Below, one piece after another: positions 33,759 through 44,970 of a stretch of 64,000 nt of DNA (position 1 is its first letter; each line of letters begins with the position of its first letter). This DNA is from Cricetomys ansorgei. Lineage: Eukaryota > Chordata > Mammalia > Rodentia > Nesomyidae. Below the pieces are notes generated by a model. The model was not told the origin of the DNA and searched no databases. It saw only the letters and a program-made list of their open reading frames with translations. The stretch lies in contig JAMJFZ010003718.1 of assembly GCA_026225945.1 (NCBI GenBank), forward strand, positions 60,529-124,528. The letters run 5' to 3'. A program made the position numbers and the translations under genes.

Positions 33759-34058
33759 CTATAAAGCAACTGTGAGATAGAGTGGGTGGGAATGTGCAGG
33801 CTGGGAGTGTAGCTCAACACGGCTGGGAAGCCAAGGACACCATGAAGACAGCTCTACTATAGTCACAAGGAACAACAGCAAAGGCTCCTGGCTGCTGCAG
33901 GCAACAGCCAAGTGGCCAAGAGAACCTTCAAGGGTAGAAATCAGAACTGCATCAGTGCCTGGTAGAAGAGCTGGAATCCACTCAACACTTGAGACTGCAA
34001 AGAAGACGAGATTGCTTTCCTCACAAGTTTCCACCAGCTCTGACAGGGTTGTGGCCAT
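33759..34058 (-). other. Unrecognised 99-codon open frame, coding status doubtful
   Basis: From an ATG at 34058 the minus strand is open for 99 codons, starting MATTLSELVETCEESNLVFF. I recognise no domain, signal peptide or family, and there is no clear promoter or CpG island beside it. The plus strand of the same stretch is also not recognised. It could be part of an old processed pseudogene or chance. Confidence 0.12.
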
Positions 34059-34229
34059 TTTGATCCTCTCGACTCAGCTTCTTCGTAGCTAGGATCACAG
34101 GCTTGGGTCAACAGACCCAGCTTGAATTATTTCTTAGATGATCGATTCTGCTTTCATTTCGTGGGAACTTACCCATCACATGCCCCATAGCCAGAATTAA
34201 TCTCCATATTTGTTTACATTTTCCTTTTC

Positions 34230-34330
34230 AGCTTCTCCCCCTCCTTCGTCCTCCCCCACCCCACCCCCCACCCCCGTTTCTGGGAAGACTCCGTGACCCT
34301 CCCCCTTTCACTTTTTTTTTTTTTATTGTA
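34230..34330. repeat. C/T-rich tract ending in a T-run
   Basis: CCCCACCC-type pyrimidine tract and T13; low complexity. Confidence 0.6.
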
Positions 34331-34721
34331 TGCATTGGCTTTCGTTTTTTTGTTTTCATGTTTATGTTTTGAGAGTCTAAATCTTGGTATGTTTGGCATG
34401 TATCCCAGGCTGGGTCCAACTCCTGAGCTTCTGTCACTCACAACCCCACCTCAACCTCCTGAGTATGACTGGCTGAAGGCATAGATGTTGCTTTTCCTAG
34501 TCTTAGACTGTCCGTTTCTGCAGCACTTGTTCTTCCTGTCTTTCTTCTCCTCTCCGATATTACCCTTTGTAAGTTATCTGTTCTCTTCACAGTGGTCTTT
34601 CTCCTTCCTGTCCTTCAGCGCATCTCTCAGATCTTTCTATTTCTTTTCCTATTGTTTGATGGCTTGATTCTCTCTCTTCCATATTTTTTAAGCTGGAAGT
34701 ATCTGATAAATCTTGAGATTT

Positions 34722-34940
34722 GAAACCAGTGAGGTAGCTCAGTGGGTAAAAGTACTTCATTTTAGTGGGTAAAGGTACTTTCCACTTTAAAGTGGAAAGG
34801 TTGTTCCAAGCCTGGAAACCTGAGTTCAAGCCCCAGATCCCATGTAAGGGGAATGGAGAGAGCCAACTTTATAAATTTATCTTCTGATCTCTATGTGTGT
34901 ACTATCACAAACATGCCCACACCAACACCCAATAAAAATC
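34722..34940 (+). mobile_element. tRNA-derived SINE (B3-type) with an internal duplication
   Basis: The promoter part reads AGTGAGGTAGCTCAGTGGGT. A segment of about 24 bases (AGTGGGTAAA-GTACTT) is present twice in tandem at 34741-34781, followed by AACCTGAGTTCAAGCCCC and a CA-rich 3' part. Confidence 0.6.
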
Positions 34941-35084
34941 CTAAGGTTCATTTCTATTTAAGGATGCAATCCTCAGCAATTGGTTTTAAGTCTGTGTGTA
35001 GCCACTACTGGAAGATCTTTCAAGGTGTCTTTAAACTGTACTGTGTTTTAAATGTACGGTGTCCTTTAATTTAATTAATTATTT

Positions 35085-35275
35085 TTGAGACAGGGTTTCA
35101 CTATGTATCCCTGGCTGACCTCAAACTCCACATATAGACCAGGCTGCCCTCACACTGAGATCTACCTGCCTCTGACTCTCAAGCACTAAGATTAAAGGCA
35201 CCCTCATAACAGGCACTGGTTTTGTTGTTGTTGTTTGTTTGTTTGTTTGTTTGTTTTTTATTTATTTTTTTTTTC
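35085..35275 (-). mobile_element. B1 SINE, minus strand, followed by a (GTTT)n tract
   Basis: TTTTGAGACAGGGTTTCACT, CCCTGGCTGACCTCAAACTC and CTAAGATTAAAGGCACC; then GTTT repeats at 35224-35260. Confidence 0.75.
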
Positions 35276-35484
35276 TTAACATGGCCTTGAACTCCTAGTC
35301 ATCCTTACTACACCTTAACAACCCCAGAACATTCCGTGTGTCTTTCATTTCTTTGTCAGCTGCACAAATCCTTGTTAATCAGAAGAATAGTTGAAATTTC
35401 TGGTCTATCCTTGCATGATCTGCTAAAAACAATCACAGAATAGTTTGCTGAATTTATAAAATAAGAGCTACAAACCTGGCAGTC

Positions 35485-35612
35485 AGTCATGACACAGGCC
35501 TTTAATCCCAGCACTCAGGAAACACAGGCAGGTGGATATCTGTGAGTTCAAAGCCAGCCTTGTCTACAGAGTGGGTTCCAGGACAGCCAGGGCTACACAG
35601 AAAACCCTGTCA
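35485..35612 (+). mobile_element. B1 SINE
   Basis: CCTTTAATCCCAGCACTCAG, CAAAGCCAGCCTTGTCTACA and CCAGGACAGCCAGGGC. Confidence 0.9.
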
Positions 35613-35714
35613 CCCAGCAGGTGTTTTCTTTTTGGCCTTTATCCTTGGTTTTGTGGGCAGGTCACTAGCCTTCAGGCTGTTCACTTCCTTCCTCCATTAC
35701 AAAAAGATAAGACT

Positions 35715-35935
35715 CTTTGCACGTACCTGTAACCCCAGTGCTCCAGAGGCAGAGGATTGACTTCAAGGCCTGTCTGGGCTACATTCCATGTTAGCCTGAG
35801 TCACCTCTGACCCTGAGAGTCTATGCAGTGTGATGGTATGTGCCTATAACACCTAAATCTGGAGGCTGCACAAGTAGGATTGTGAGTTTGAAGATGGCCT
35901 ACGCTACATGGGAAGTCCCTGTCTTGGGGAGAGAA
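35715..35935 (+). mobile_element. B1/B4-type SINE fragments
   Basis: 35715-35800 (CACGTACCTGTAACCCCAGT) and 35820-35935 (GTGTGATGGTATGTGCC; GAGTTTGAAGATGGCCTACG), followed by an A/G-rich tract to 35998. Confidence 0.55.
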
Positions 35936-35999
35936 TAGAAAAAAAGAGAAAGAAGACAGAGGATGAGGGAAGAAAGGAGAAGAAGAGAGTGAGAGAGAA

Positions 36000-37004
36000 C
36001 CCTGGTCTTCCCCTTTGATCTCAGCTGGCTTCTGATTCAATAATCAATAGAAAGCAGCAGAAGGGACACTGTTGGCTTCAGAGGCTAAGTCAGGAAAAGC
36101 TGTAAATTCAGCTTTGGAACCCTGAACTACCATGTGTGTTCCTGCACTGTGAGGAAATCCCAGTCATTGAAGAGACCATGGTTAGTTCTCAGTCCCAGCT
36201 AAGGTCTTGGCTGACAGCAAGCATCCTTGGTGGGCACAGAATGAAGATACCTCCCAAGGATTCCCACTGCTTTCCTGACCCAAATTGCTTCCAGCTATTG
36301 TGTCTCCCATTAGAGGCCCCAATGCTGTATGTGGGGCAGAGACAAATCTGTCTTACTAAGGATGCTGGAATTCACACATCCATAAGCACGAGAAAATAAT
36401 TGTTTGAAACTCCAACTTTGGAGTGATTTGCTACATGCCAATAGGAACTATGATAGAAGAAATTGTGGGAGGAGCTCTCTCAGGTTCATGGGGAGAAAGC
36501 TAGTTTAGGAAAGTAACTGTGTTGGGCTTCTAGAAATAAAGTTTCTAAGTCCTCAGACATATCAGGAACAAAGCTCTGTGTGACCATCCTTAAGTGCTTT
36601 GAGGCTCCCCTGGAAATTCTCTTTCATGGATATTACTTTAACAGACTACCAAAAACTAGCAAAGAATATTCTGTAGCAGTCCATGAGTTCTTCCGGTTTT
36701 CATGGATTATTGCTGGTTCTCCTTCTCTGCATCCCTGGTGACATCACCTAGGGTTTGTAAAACTGGCATATACTTTTGATTAGAAAGATTAATAAGCAGA
36801 GCCATATTACACAATCCCATATCAGCTTGGTGCAGAAATTGCATGTTCTAAACTATGCAACCTTCGTGTCTTGCCTAGGAACACCTGGTCTATCGCTGGC
36901 CCCAGCATCCCTAGATGCCAGCAAGCAGCTCAGCTTGTAAGTGAGAATTTTCTTTAAAGTTCATTATTGCTCCTGATTGCACTTTCTTCTTTCCTTGAAA
37001 TCTG
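36000..37004. other. Unique intergenic DNA
   Basis: No gene recognised; repeat content is low over about 1 kb. Confidence 0.35.
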
Positions 37005-37225
37005 TATTTATTTTTATTTTATGCATGTAAGTATCTGCCTGCATGCATTTACATGTACCACATTTGTGCAGTGCTGATAGATGCCAGAAGGGGGCATGAG
37101 ATCCCCTTGGAACTGGAGCTCAAGTGGTTGTGTAGGTGCTGGGAACTGAAAGCATTGTGTGGGTGCTGGGAACCGAAACAGGTCCAAGCAGTGAGTGTTC
37201 TTAGCCTCTGAGCCATCTCTCCGAC
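37005..37225 (-). mobile_element. B3-type SINE, minus strand, with internal duplication
   Basis: GCCAGAAGGGGGCATGAGAT, CCTTGGAACTGGAGCTCAAG and GAGCCATCTCTCCGACTC. A segment of about 32 bases containing GTGCTGGGAACTGAAA is repeated in tandem at about 37125-37180. Confidence 0.8.
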
Positions 37226-37424
37226 TCTCACTGTGCTTTGTCTATTGCTGCAGATGTGTTTACCTCTTACTTTCACTGATAATGCAACCTAGCAGCGGTT
37301 AGCAGCTGACCAAATTACTCTGTCTCAGCTGGCAGAGCTACAGGAACACAGAGTTTCTGATGTTGAGAGAGGAAAGGAACGCCCCTCCCTGTACTTTTAC
37401 TTATTTTATTTGTTTGTTTGTTTT

Positions 37425-37800
37425 TGTTTTTAAGACAGGGTCTTTCTATGTAGCCCTGGCTGACCTGGAACTCACTATGTAGACCAAGATGGTCTCACAG
37501 AGACCTGACTGACTCTGCCTCCTGAACACTGGGGTTAATGGTGTGTGCCATCACTTTATACCCACACACCTGTACACATACCATACACACACATGCACTA
37601 ACATACACCACCAGAGATGTCTTTTTCTGCCTCTCTCTCTCTCTCTCTTTTTTAGACAAGGTCTCTCTACAAACCCCTGGCTGTTCCGGAACTTACTATA
37701 TAGACTAGGCTGGCATCAAACTCAGAGATATCCACCTGCTTCCACCTCCCCAGTGCTGGAATTAAAGCATGCAAAGCATGCACCACTATGCCTGGCCCTT
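37425..37800 (-). mobile_element. Two minus-strand B1 SINEs separated by a CA/CT-rich tract
   Basis: First 37425-37555 (TTTAAGACAGGGTCTTTCTA; GACCTGGAACTCACTATGTA). Second about 37652-37800 (AGACAAGGTCTCTCTACAAA; TAGACTAGGCTGGCATCAAA; ACTATGCCTGGCCC). CA-rich and (CT)9 tracts lie between them. Confidence 0.8.
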
Positions 37801-38835
37801 CAAGATGTTCCTTTTTAATAAGGAATTTCTACATTACATTCCCTCCCAGAGCTCACAATGGGTTGACAATCAAATGAGATAACAATCAAAAAAACTAAAA
37901 ACAAACATACAAAAAAAAACCTTTTCTCTGTGTCCCTGTGTCTGACAGTGGGAAAGTACAGGATCAAGAGTGGTCTGCCTCGCTTTGATGTGCCCCTCAG
38001 CAGCCCACTGAGGCAACACATGACATGGGTTTCCATTGTTGGAGTAAACATGACCTTTCTTACGCCAGGGGTTTGTGGTTTCAGTCAACTGAAAGCCCTC
38101 GGTGGACAGCTAGGGATCTGACTCCAGGGTGAGAGGTGAGCAGTAAATACGCCGGAGCATCAGGGCCAGTCAGTTCATAAGAAAGCACCGAAGCAGAGCG
38201 GACATTAGGGCTTTACAAAAGCAGCTGGCGCACTCTGTGTTTTAGAGATGGATTTATGGCTCATTAACTGTCCACGACCATTCTAACTCCTGTACCCAGG
38301 AAAACATGAGCTGAGACAAAGAGTGATTGATTTTAGTGGGAAAGTCCTGCATTGTGAAATGAGAGAAAGGAGGCTGGCAAAGGCGATTACTTAGAAGTTT
38401 GGGGCTTGCACAGCCTTGCCGTGGAAATCGGGATTTTGCAAGAGGCTGGCTTTGGTTACTGCTGCTATTGTTCCGATTGCTATTATTGTGTTGTTTTAAA
38501 CTATCTTGGAGTAAGGTGATAGTTAAATCTGTCGTGGGAGGGTAGCTGGACCACAAGATTTACTGGAAGCTTTTGAAGCTGCTATCACTGGAATCCTAAG
38601 GGAGAAGATATCAATCAGCTCGCATTGTGTAGACAGAGATTATCATCACCTGTTATTAGGAGAGAGGAGAGGCGCTTTGTCCTTTAACAGTAATTACCTG
38701 TTCTGCACAATTTCAAGGCTGAAAAGAGTCCACCATAGGATATTTACAAAATATAATTCCTCTTTGATTCTTTCTGTCCTAAAATAAATCATCTCTACCA
38801 ATAGCTGCAGGTGTGTCTACTTCTGTAGATCTGAA
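37801..38835. other. Unique intergenic DNA, repeat-poor
   Basis: About 1 kb with almost no SINE sequence and no exon that I recognise. Confidence 0.35.
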
Positions 38836-38839
38836 ACCC

Positions 38840-39165
38840 AGAAACACCTGTAGTCAAAGCACTTGGGAGGCTGAGGCAGTCTGGTTTATATGGTGAGATC
38901 CAGACCAGCAGGGGTTACATAGCAAGATCCTATCTCCAAAATAGAATAAAACAATGTACTCGAGGCTAAGAGCACAGGCTCCCGGAGAGCTGGGGTACAA
39001 TCCTCCCACCCATACAGTGGCTAACAGCTGTCTGGAACTCCAGTTCCAGGGGATCTGACTCCTCTGACCTCTGCCAGCACTGCTTGCATGTGGTGCACAC
39101 ACTTACAGGCAGGCAAAGTACCCATGCACATAAAATTAAAATAAAATTATCTTTAAAAGAAGACG
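38840..39165 (+). mobile_element. B1/B4 fragment followed by a B2 SINE
   Basis: B4 part 38840-38945 (GCACTTGGGAGGCTGAGGCA). B2 part 38958-39165 (ACAGCTGTCTGGAACTCCAG; TTCCAGGGGATCTGACTCC; CCCATGCACATAAAATTAAA). Confidence 0.8.
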
Positions 39166-39204
39166 AAGAGGGGAGAGAGGGAAGGAAAGAAACATGTTGC
39201 TTAC

Positions 39205-39362
39205 CCAGTTGGACATGGTGACACGTGTGTGTAATCCAGCCTTGGTGAGGTTCGGGCAGGAAGATCAGAGATTCGAGGCTAGACTAAGCTCCATGAGAGC
39301 CTATCTCAAAACAGCAAAAATAGTGAATATATGTGTGTGTGTGTATGTGTGTGTGTGTGTAC
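39205..39362 (+). mobile_element. B4-type SINE with GT-rich tail
   Basis: GGACATGGTGACACGTGTGT, CATGAGAGCCTATCTCAAAA, then an imperfect (GT)n at 39332-39360. Confidence 0.6.
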
Positions 39363-39488
39363 ACAAGGACTCAGCACCTTCCCCTACTCTCTCTTTTATC
39401 TGGTTAGATTTACCTTATCTTTCTCCCCATCTCTGCTCTGTCTTAGGTCAATTGCTGAAACTGCAGTTACCACTTCCTCCCTCTAGCC

Positions 39489-39700
39489 CAGTGGTTCTCA
39501 ATCTTCCTAATGCTGCAACCCTGGATGGAATACAGTTCCTCATGTCCTGGTGACCCCCAACCATAAAATTATTTTTGTTGCTACTTCATACCTGTAATTT
39601 TACTACTGTTATGAATTGTAATGTAAATATCTGATATGCAGATGGTCATAGGCAACACATGTGAAAGGGTCATTTGTGACCCACAGTTTGAGAACAGCTG
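39489..39700 (+). mobile_element. URR1-like hAT DNA transposon, non-autonomous
   Basis: Starts with CAGTGGTTCTCAATCTTCC and ends in the matching inverted TTGAGAACAGCTG. The inside carries GGTGACCCCCAACCATAAAA and GTTGCTACTTCATACCTGTA, the pattern of the rodent URR1 family. Flanks CTCTAGCC (39481-39488) and CTCTAGAG (39701-39708) agree at 6 of 8 bases, the 8-bp duplication expected for hAT elements. Confidence 0.9.
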
Positions 39701-39954
39701 CTCTAGAGGCTCTCCTAAGAGGGATGAAGGAGAATCTAGATCAAGGAAAAGGAGGGCTCAAGACTAAAAACAGAAGACATGGACAATAGAAGATAAGGGT
39801 CTGCAAACAGGTGAAACCGGTTGGACGGAGTTTAGGTTGGTAGTGAGTAAAAATTTAAAGGTAAACAAATAGCTTGAGTTTCTGAAAGTGGAAAAACTGG
39901 ATTCTAGATTCTGTCCGCTAGTGGACATTAAGCTCTGGAAACACATATTCTGCT

Positions 39955-40440
39955 TGGCCTGATATGGTGGCACATGCCTATGATCCCAGCACTTGGGAAG
40001 CAGAGGCAGAAGAATTTTCAAAAGTTGAGACCTGCCTGGTCTACATAGAGAGTTCCAGGCCACGTAGAGTTACATAGTGAGACCCTGTGGTAGTTTGAAT
40101 GGCTCCCCTACACTCAAATGTTTGAGTATTTGGTTCTCAGTTGGTAGAATCCTTTGGGAAGGATTAGGATGTATGGTCTTTTTAGAGGAAGTGTGTCACT
40201 GGAAGAAAGTATTTGAGGTAAAAGGTCTGCGGAATCCCTTGTGTCCTCTCTGCTTACTTGTGGATCAATATGTGAGCTCTCAATTGTTTCTGCCATCATG
40301 CCTTTGCTCCTCCATCATGGACTCTGACCATCCGAGATGGTAAACCCAATTAAATGCTTTCTTTTGTAAGTTGCCTTGGCCACGCTATTTTTGTCACAGC
40401 AATAGAAAACTAAATTTTAAAAAAGATCCTATCTCAAAAA
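39955..40440 (+). mobile_element. B1/B4 SINE interrupted by an ORR1-type MaLR LTR
   Basis: The SINE runs 39955-40085 (TATGGTGGCACATGCCTATG; GCCTGGTCTACATAGAGAG) and its last bases resume at about 40425 (GATCCTATCTCAAAA). Between them lies a solo LTR listed separately. Confidence 0.75.
40086..40424 (+). mobile_element. Solo ORR1-type MaLR LTR
   Basis: Starts TGTGGTAGTTTGAATGGCTC, with GAGGAAGTGTGTCACTGG in the middle, TGCCATCATGCCTTTGCTCC, an AATTAAATGCTTTC polyadenylation region and the end CAGCAATAGAAAACTAAA. The flanks GACCC (40081-40085) and GATCC (about 40425) look like a 5-bp duplication with one mismatch. The 88-codon open frame inside it is not a gene. Confidence 0.85.
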
Positions 40441-40494
40441 TTAAAAGCAAAATATAAACTGCCTTAAACATAGACTTGATAAGTTTTGTGGATT

Positions 40495-40710
40495 TTCATG
40501 ATTCATTTATTTTTATTTTGTGTATATGGATGTTGTCTGCATGAATGTCTGGGCACCACTTGCATAAAGTACCCTTGATGGCCAGAAGAGAGCTTCCGGT
40601 GCCCTGGAAATGGAATTACAGGCGTCTGTGAACCGCCTTGTGGGTGTGGGAATTGAACCAGGAACCTCTGGAAGAGCAATCAGTGCTCTTAACTACTGAG
40701 CCACCTTCCA
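40495..40710 (-). mobile_element. B3 SINE, minus strand
   Basis: TTTATTTTTATTTTGTGTAT, GCCAGAAGAGAGCTTCCGGT, GAAATGGAATTACAGGCG and CTTAACTACTGAGCCACC. Confidence 0.85.
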
Positions 40711-41685
40711 CCCTCAATAGTTGATTAGTATTGACACCCGGGAGAGAACCTGGCTGGTGTTAAGAACAAGTTTTACCAGTTCTCTACCAGGCTGTCTCCA
40801 TTATAAATCATTGGTGTTCAGTGTTAGAAAACCATGTACCAAACTCTTTCATGATAGTCTGATAGGCAAAGTGGAAACCTGTGGAATGTAATGGCATAGC
40901 TGTAAGTGTCAGTGTCACAAGGACAGACCATACCCAACTCGCTCAGTTGATATACAGTGTGGCTATAGTAAAGCTAGGTGAGCAGACTGACGCTTAAAGA
41001 GCAATGTCCAAGCACATTATGCTTTTGTTTTTTGAGACAGAGTCTTGTTATGTAGCCCAGGCTAGCCTCAAGCTCCTGGGAGTTTTCTTTCCCCAATTTC
41101 TCAAGTAGCCACATTGCATTCCTGATCTATAAGGATAAGGTCCAGGAGACTTGGCCTTATTCACGCCCACATCTCCAGGGCATATCCAAAACATTTAATA
41201 AAACCTAATGAATGAATAGATGTAGAGGTCTTTTACAACAGTCTTACAAGGGATTTTCACAGTTATCTTTTGTGCTGGCTTTCACTATGTGTCCCAGGCC
41301 TCAAACTTGAGAGCCTCTTGCCCTAGCCTCCCGGCCTGGCTCCCAGATCTCAAAGGATAGGAGACAAGTTGGAGACTGTGTTAACCACCAATGGCCAATT
41401 GTGCTTATGCAATGGAAGTTCTACAAAAAAAAAAAAAAAGCCCAAATAATGGGCTCACAGGGCTTCTGGACTGGTGAACTCGGGACTCCACACGTACTAA
41501 GCAAATGCCCTGTGACTGAGCTACGTTACCCACCCCGTGTGACATTTTTGAACAGATAAAACTCTACAGTAAATAAATCAACCATTCCAGGAGCCAGGGA
41601 GCACAGGAGGGTGCAGGAGCAGGAAGGCTCCTGGTTGTGGGACTGGTTACTCACATCTATATGTGTACAATGTAAAATGTACGGT
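40711..41685. other. Intergenic DNA with small minus-strand SINE fragments
   Basis: Fragments at about 41025-41110 (TTTTGAGACAGAGTCTTGTT), 41275-41350 and 41465-41540 (ID-like). A poly-A run lies at about 41425. No gene recognised. Confidence 0.4.
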
Positions 41686-41689
41686 TAAC

Positions 41690-41822
41690 CAGGTATGATT
41701 GTACGTGTCTGAAGTTCCAGTAGCCCAGAAGCTGAGAAAGAAAGATTGCAAATTCTAGGCCAGCCTGAGCTATGTAGGGGAGCCTGAGTTACATAGTGAG
41801 ACCCTGCCCCCCACCAAAAAAA
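41690..41822 (+). mobile_element. B4-type SINE
   Basis: GGTATGATTGTACGTGTCTG, AGGCCAGCCTGAGCTATGTA and GTGAGACCCTGCCCCCCACC. Confidence 0.65.
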
Positions 41823-41973
41823 AGTCATATTTGCTGTGTGTCAATTCTTAAAAGATGAATATATGGGGAAAAGAGAGTTATGTAACTACCAAATGACTTG
41901 AGCAGCATTAACAAGAATCTTAAATCCCCATAAAGTCACAAGCCTGCCACCTTCTAAAATGATGAGATTGAGT

Positions 41974-42130
41974 CTAGGGCTAAGGATATGCGTCAGTTGG
42001 TGGAATGCTTGCCCAGTGTGCACAGGGCCCTGGGTTCTACCCCCAGTACCACATAAACAGGATGTGGACACACATCCTGTAATCCCAGCACTTGGAGAGT
42101 GGAGTCAGAAGGATCCGAATTTCAAGGTGA
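41974..42130 (+). mobile_element. B4-type SINE (ID module plus B1 module)
   Basis: ID part 41974-42055 (GGGCTAAGGATATGCGTCAG; GGGCCCTGGGTTCTACCCCC) joined to a B1 5' part at 42060-42130 (CCTGTAATCCCAGCACTTGG). Confidence 0.75.
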
Positions 42131-43578
42131 TGTTCCTTTATAACCAGATACAATGATATTTTCTCTAGCACAATTTTTATTAAACTTTTAATATTAGAAT
42201 GTAGCAGTACGCTACAATCTTTTACCCTCAATTTAGGGAAAGAGAAAGGAAGGATAGAAAGAAATCTTCACCACTTTTGCAGGTGGCCTTGATATAGAAT
42301 GAGAGAAAGGTAGAAATCTTCACAACCTCTTTTAGGCTGTCCTAAGCTTGAAGAGGACTAGCTGACAGTGAGTCAGACTAGTGTCTCAGCTCATGATCTA
42401 TAAATTCAATCTGTCCAACTTTTGTTGTTCTTTTAGGAATTATCACACTAATGACAGCAACCCAACCAAGGAACCACCAACCAATGCCCACCCCAACTCT
42501 TGGGGCTTCAGACTTTTTATACCGTAAGCCAAAAGTTCTCATAAACCCCTGTGGCACACAATCCCCAAAACAAAGCTACAGGTGCCAGAATGACTGCACC
42601 AAACCAAATTGGAGCCACCTGCATCAAGCATTCCAAATCCAACTCATAAACAACTATACCACAGCTGGGGTGGGAACACAAACCTAATCCAAACACTATT
42701 TTGTATTTTTACAGAAACCAAAATAACAAAAACTTCTTCCTCTACATTATAAATATATTCCATCCTTACCTTTACTCCCTCCAAGCCTTCCCATGTACCC
42801 CTACACTGCTCTCTTTCAGAAAAATTCATGGCCTTTTTCCCTATAATTATTGTCGCGAGTGCATGTGTATGTGTGTGTATGTGTGTATTCTTAAATGCAT
42901 AAAAATAACCTGATCAGTATATAATGTTACTTGTATGCATACATTTTTAGGGGTGACCATTTGGTTTGGATAACATATTTGAAGGCTCTTCTGGGGAAGA
43001 CTATTTCTCCTACTCTCAAGGATACCTTAGTTGGCTCAGTTCCTTGCCTAGGGTTGGATCCTCATGAGCTTCCCTGTCCCACATTAGCGTGTCTATGGTG
43101 CCTTCCTTGTTCAGGTCATGTTTAGGCAGTCATGTCAGTGAGAATTCATGGGTGTAGCATCTCTGACATTTCTAGGGGCAACGGTCTCATAACAAAGGGC
43201 TCTTCAAACCTTCCTACTCCCTCCTCCACAATGAAGCTGAGCCTTAGGTAGAGGAGTTATACTGTAAACAGATCAGCTGGAACTGAGCTCTAAACCCCTG
43301 CATTTTGGTCAGTTGTGGTTTTCTGTAGTGCTCTGTTGCAAAGAGAAGTTTCCTTGGTGAGGGTTGAGAATCAGGTCTATCTGGCTAGAGAAGACGGTCT
43401 CTAGCACAGAGTCTTATCTTAATGCTTCCCAGCCCTGCCACCAAAACTAAAGGACCATATAGTCAAAGGACATAGAAACGAAACAACAGGCTATGTGCAG
43501 ACATGCATGGAAGGTTTTAGACTGGCGCCTCAGAGGCTGTGGGCTAATTTTACAGAATCAAGGCTTGGATACCTAAGG
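42131..43578. other. Unique intergenic DNA
   Basis: No gene recognised. A short GT/AT alternation lies at 42865-42890. Confidence 0.3.
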
Positions 43579-43787
43579 TAGTGTTCTCAGCCTGTGGGTC
43601 ACAACCCTTTTGGGAGTCGAATGACCCTTTCAAAAGGGTTACCTAAGACCAGCAGATACTATGATTCATAACAGTAACGAAACTATAGTTATAAAATAGC
43701 AACAAAAAAAATTTATGGTTGGGGTGTCACCACAATTTGAGGAAATGTATTAAAGGGTCACAGCCTTAGGAAAGATGAGAACCACAG
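43579..43787 (-). mobile_element. URR1-like hAT DNA transposon, minus strand
   Basis: Reverse orientation to the copy at 39489. The inner sequence reads GATTCATAACAGTAACGAAA and ATAGTTATAAAATAGCAAC, and the end is ATGAGAACCACAG. Flanks ACCTAAGG (43571-43578) and ACCTAACA (43788-43795) agree at 6 of 8 bases, as expected for a hAT target-site duplication. Confidence 0.9.
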
Positions 43788-43795
43788 ACCTAACA

Positions 43796-44576
43796 GGCAG
43801 AATTTCTAACTTCTAAAAGGAGACTTTCAGCAGAAAGAAAGGGGGACGGGTAACTTGTGGCTCCTGATTGCCATATTTGAATACTTTTATCTGGCAGATG
43901 ATGGGCTCTGGATGGCTGCTCCTGCTTCTTCTGCCTCAGTTATTCTAATGCTTCTTAAAATGACAGACTGTCTTGAGAAACCGTTGCAGTTCCTGTGCAC
44001 AGAGGGGTCCTCTATTCTGCCATCTGTGTCTATCCATGAATCCTTCAAGTGAGTGCTAACTACTGTAAATGGATTTTGGGGAGAGTGTAGCTATTGTTCT
44101 TCACAGTATCCGATTTCCGAGAAATAAGCTGCTTTAGTATATTGGTAAGTTCTTTACCCTTTCAAAATTAAAACTTCTGTTTTTCAATATTAATGATAAG
44201 TCAGTGTCTTACTGTGTGCCTAACACTGTTTTAGGAATCCGTTTTAGCAATTTCGTTCAAATCTCTAGCAGCCCTGTGAGGTGGCTGTTATTGCTGCCCT
44301 CGCTCCTGTGATAGGTATTGTCTCTACTCACAGTACAAAGCTCAGATTTGAGTCTCAGCAGGCTGCATCCCTAGTCAGCACTGAAGCCTGCTAAGTCTGC
44401 TTTCTGCAGAGTGGGCAAGAGAATGAGCCCTGCTGGGTGCCACAGTTTGACAAGTGTCCTCTAAAGTCCCTTTGCTGAAGAAAAAAGATCTAGTCTCTAG
44501 CCCATGGTGCTACTGGTGGTGGTGGAGCCAGGAGGAGATGAACTCTAGGGAAATGAGTTAGATTGTTGAGAAGGTG
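43796..44576. other. Unique intergenic DNA
   Basis: No gene recognised. Stretch 44180-44350 resembles an old MIR-like repeat only weakly. Confidence 0.3.
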
Positions 44577-44970
44577 TGTCTTAGTTGGGGTTACTATTGC
44601 TGTGATGAAACACCATGAGCAAAAGCAACTTGGGGAGAAAAGGGTTTATTTTGCTTACATAAGGTCACAAGTCCATTGAAGGAAACCAAGGCAGGAACTA
44701 AGACAAGGCTTGGGGTCAGGAGCTGATGCAGAATCCATGGAGGGGGGCTGTTTACCATTTGTTGGCTGGCTAAGCCTCTTTTCTTAGAGAACCCAGGACC
44801 ACCATCCCAGGGATGGTACTACCCACAATGGGCTGAGCCCTCTTCCATCAATCACTAGTTAAGAAAATGCTCCATAGGCTTGCCTGCCTAGAGCCCAGTC
44901 TATGGAGGTGTTTTCTCAATTGAGGTTCCCTCCATCCAGATGACTCTAGCTTGTGACATTGACATAAAAT
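44577..44970 (-). mobile_element. MT-type MaLR LTR, minus strand
   Basis: TGTCTTAGTTGGGGTTACTA at the left edge, TCAGGAGCTGATGCAGAATC in the middle and TCAATTGAGGTTCCCTCC near the right edge are the reverse of an MT LTR. The last bases of its 5' end appear truncated, and I find no clear target-site duplication. Confidence 0.85.

Noticed and set aside
40077..40343. 88-residue plus-strand frame near 40.2 kb
   Set aside because: It lies within an ORR1 LTR.
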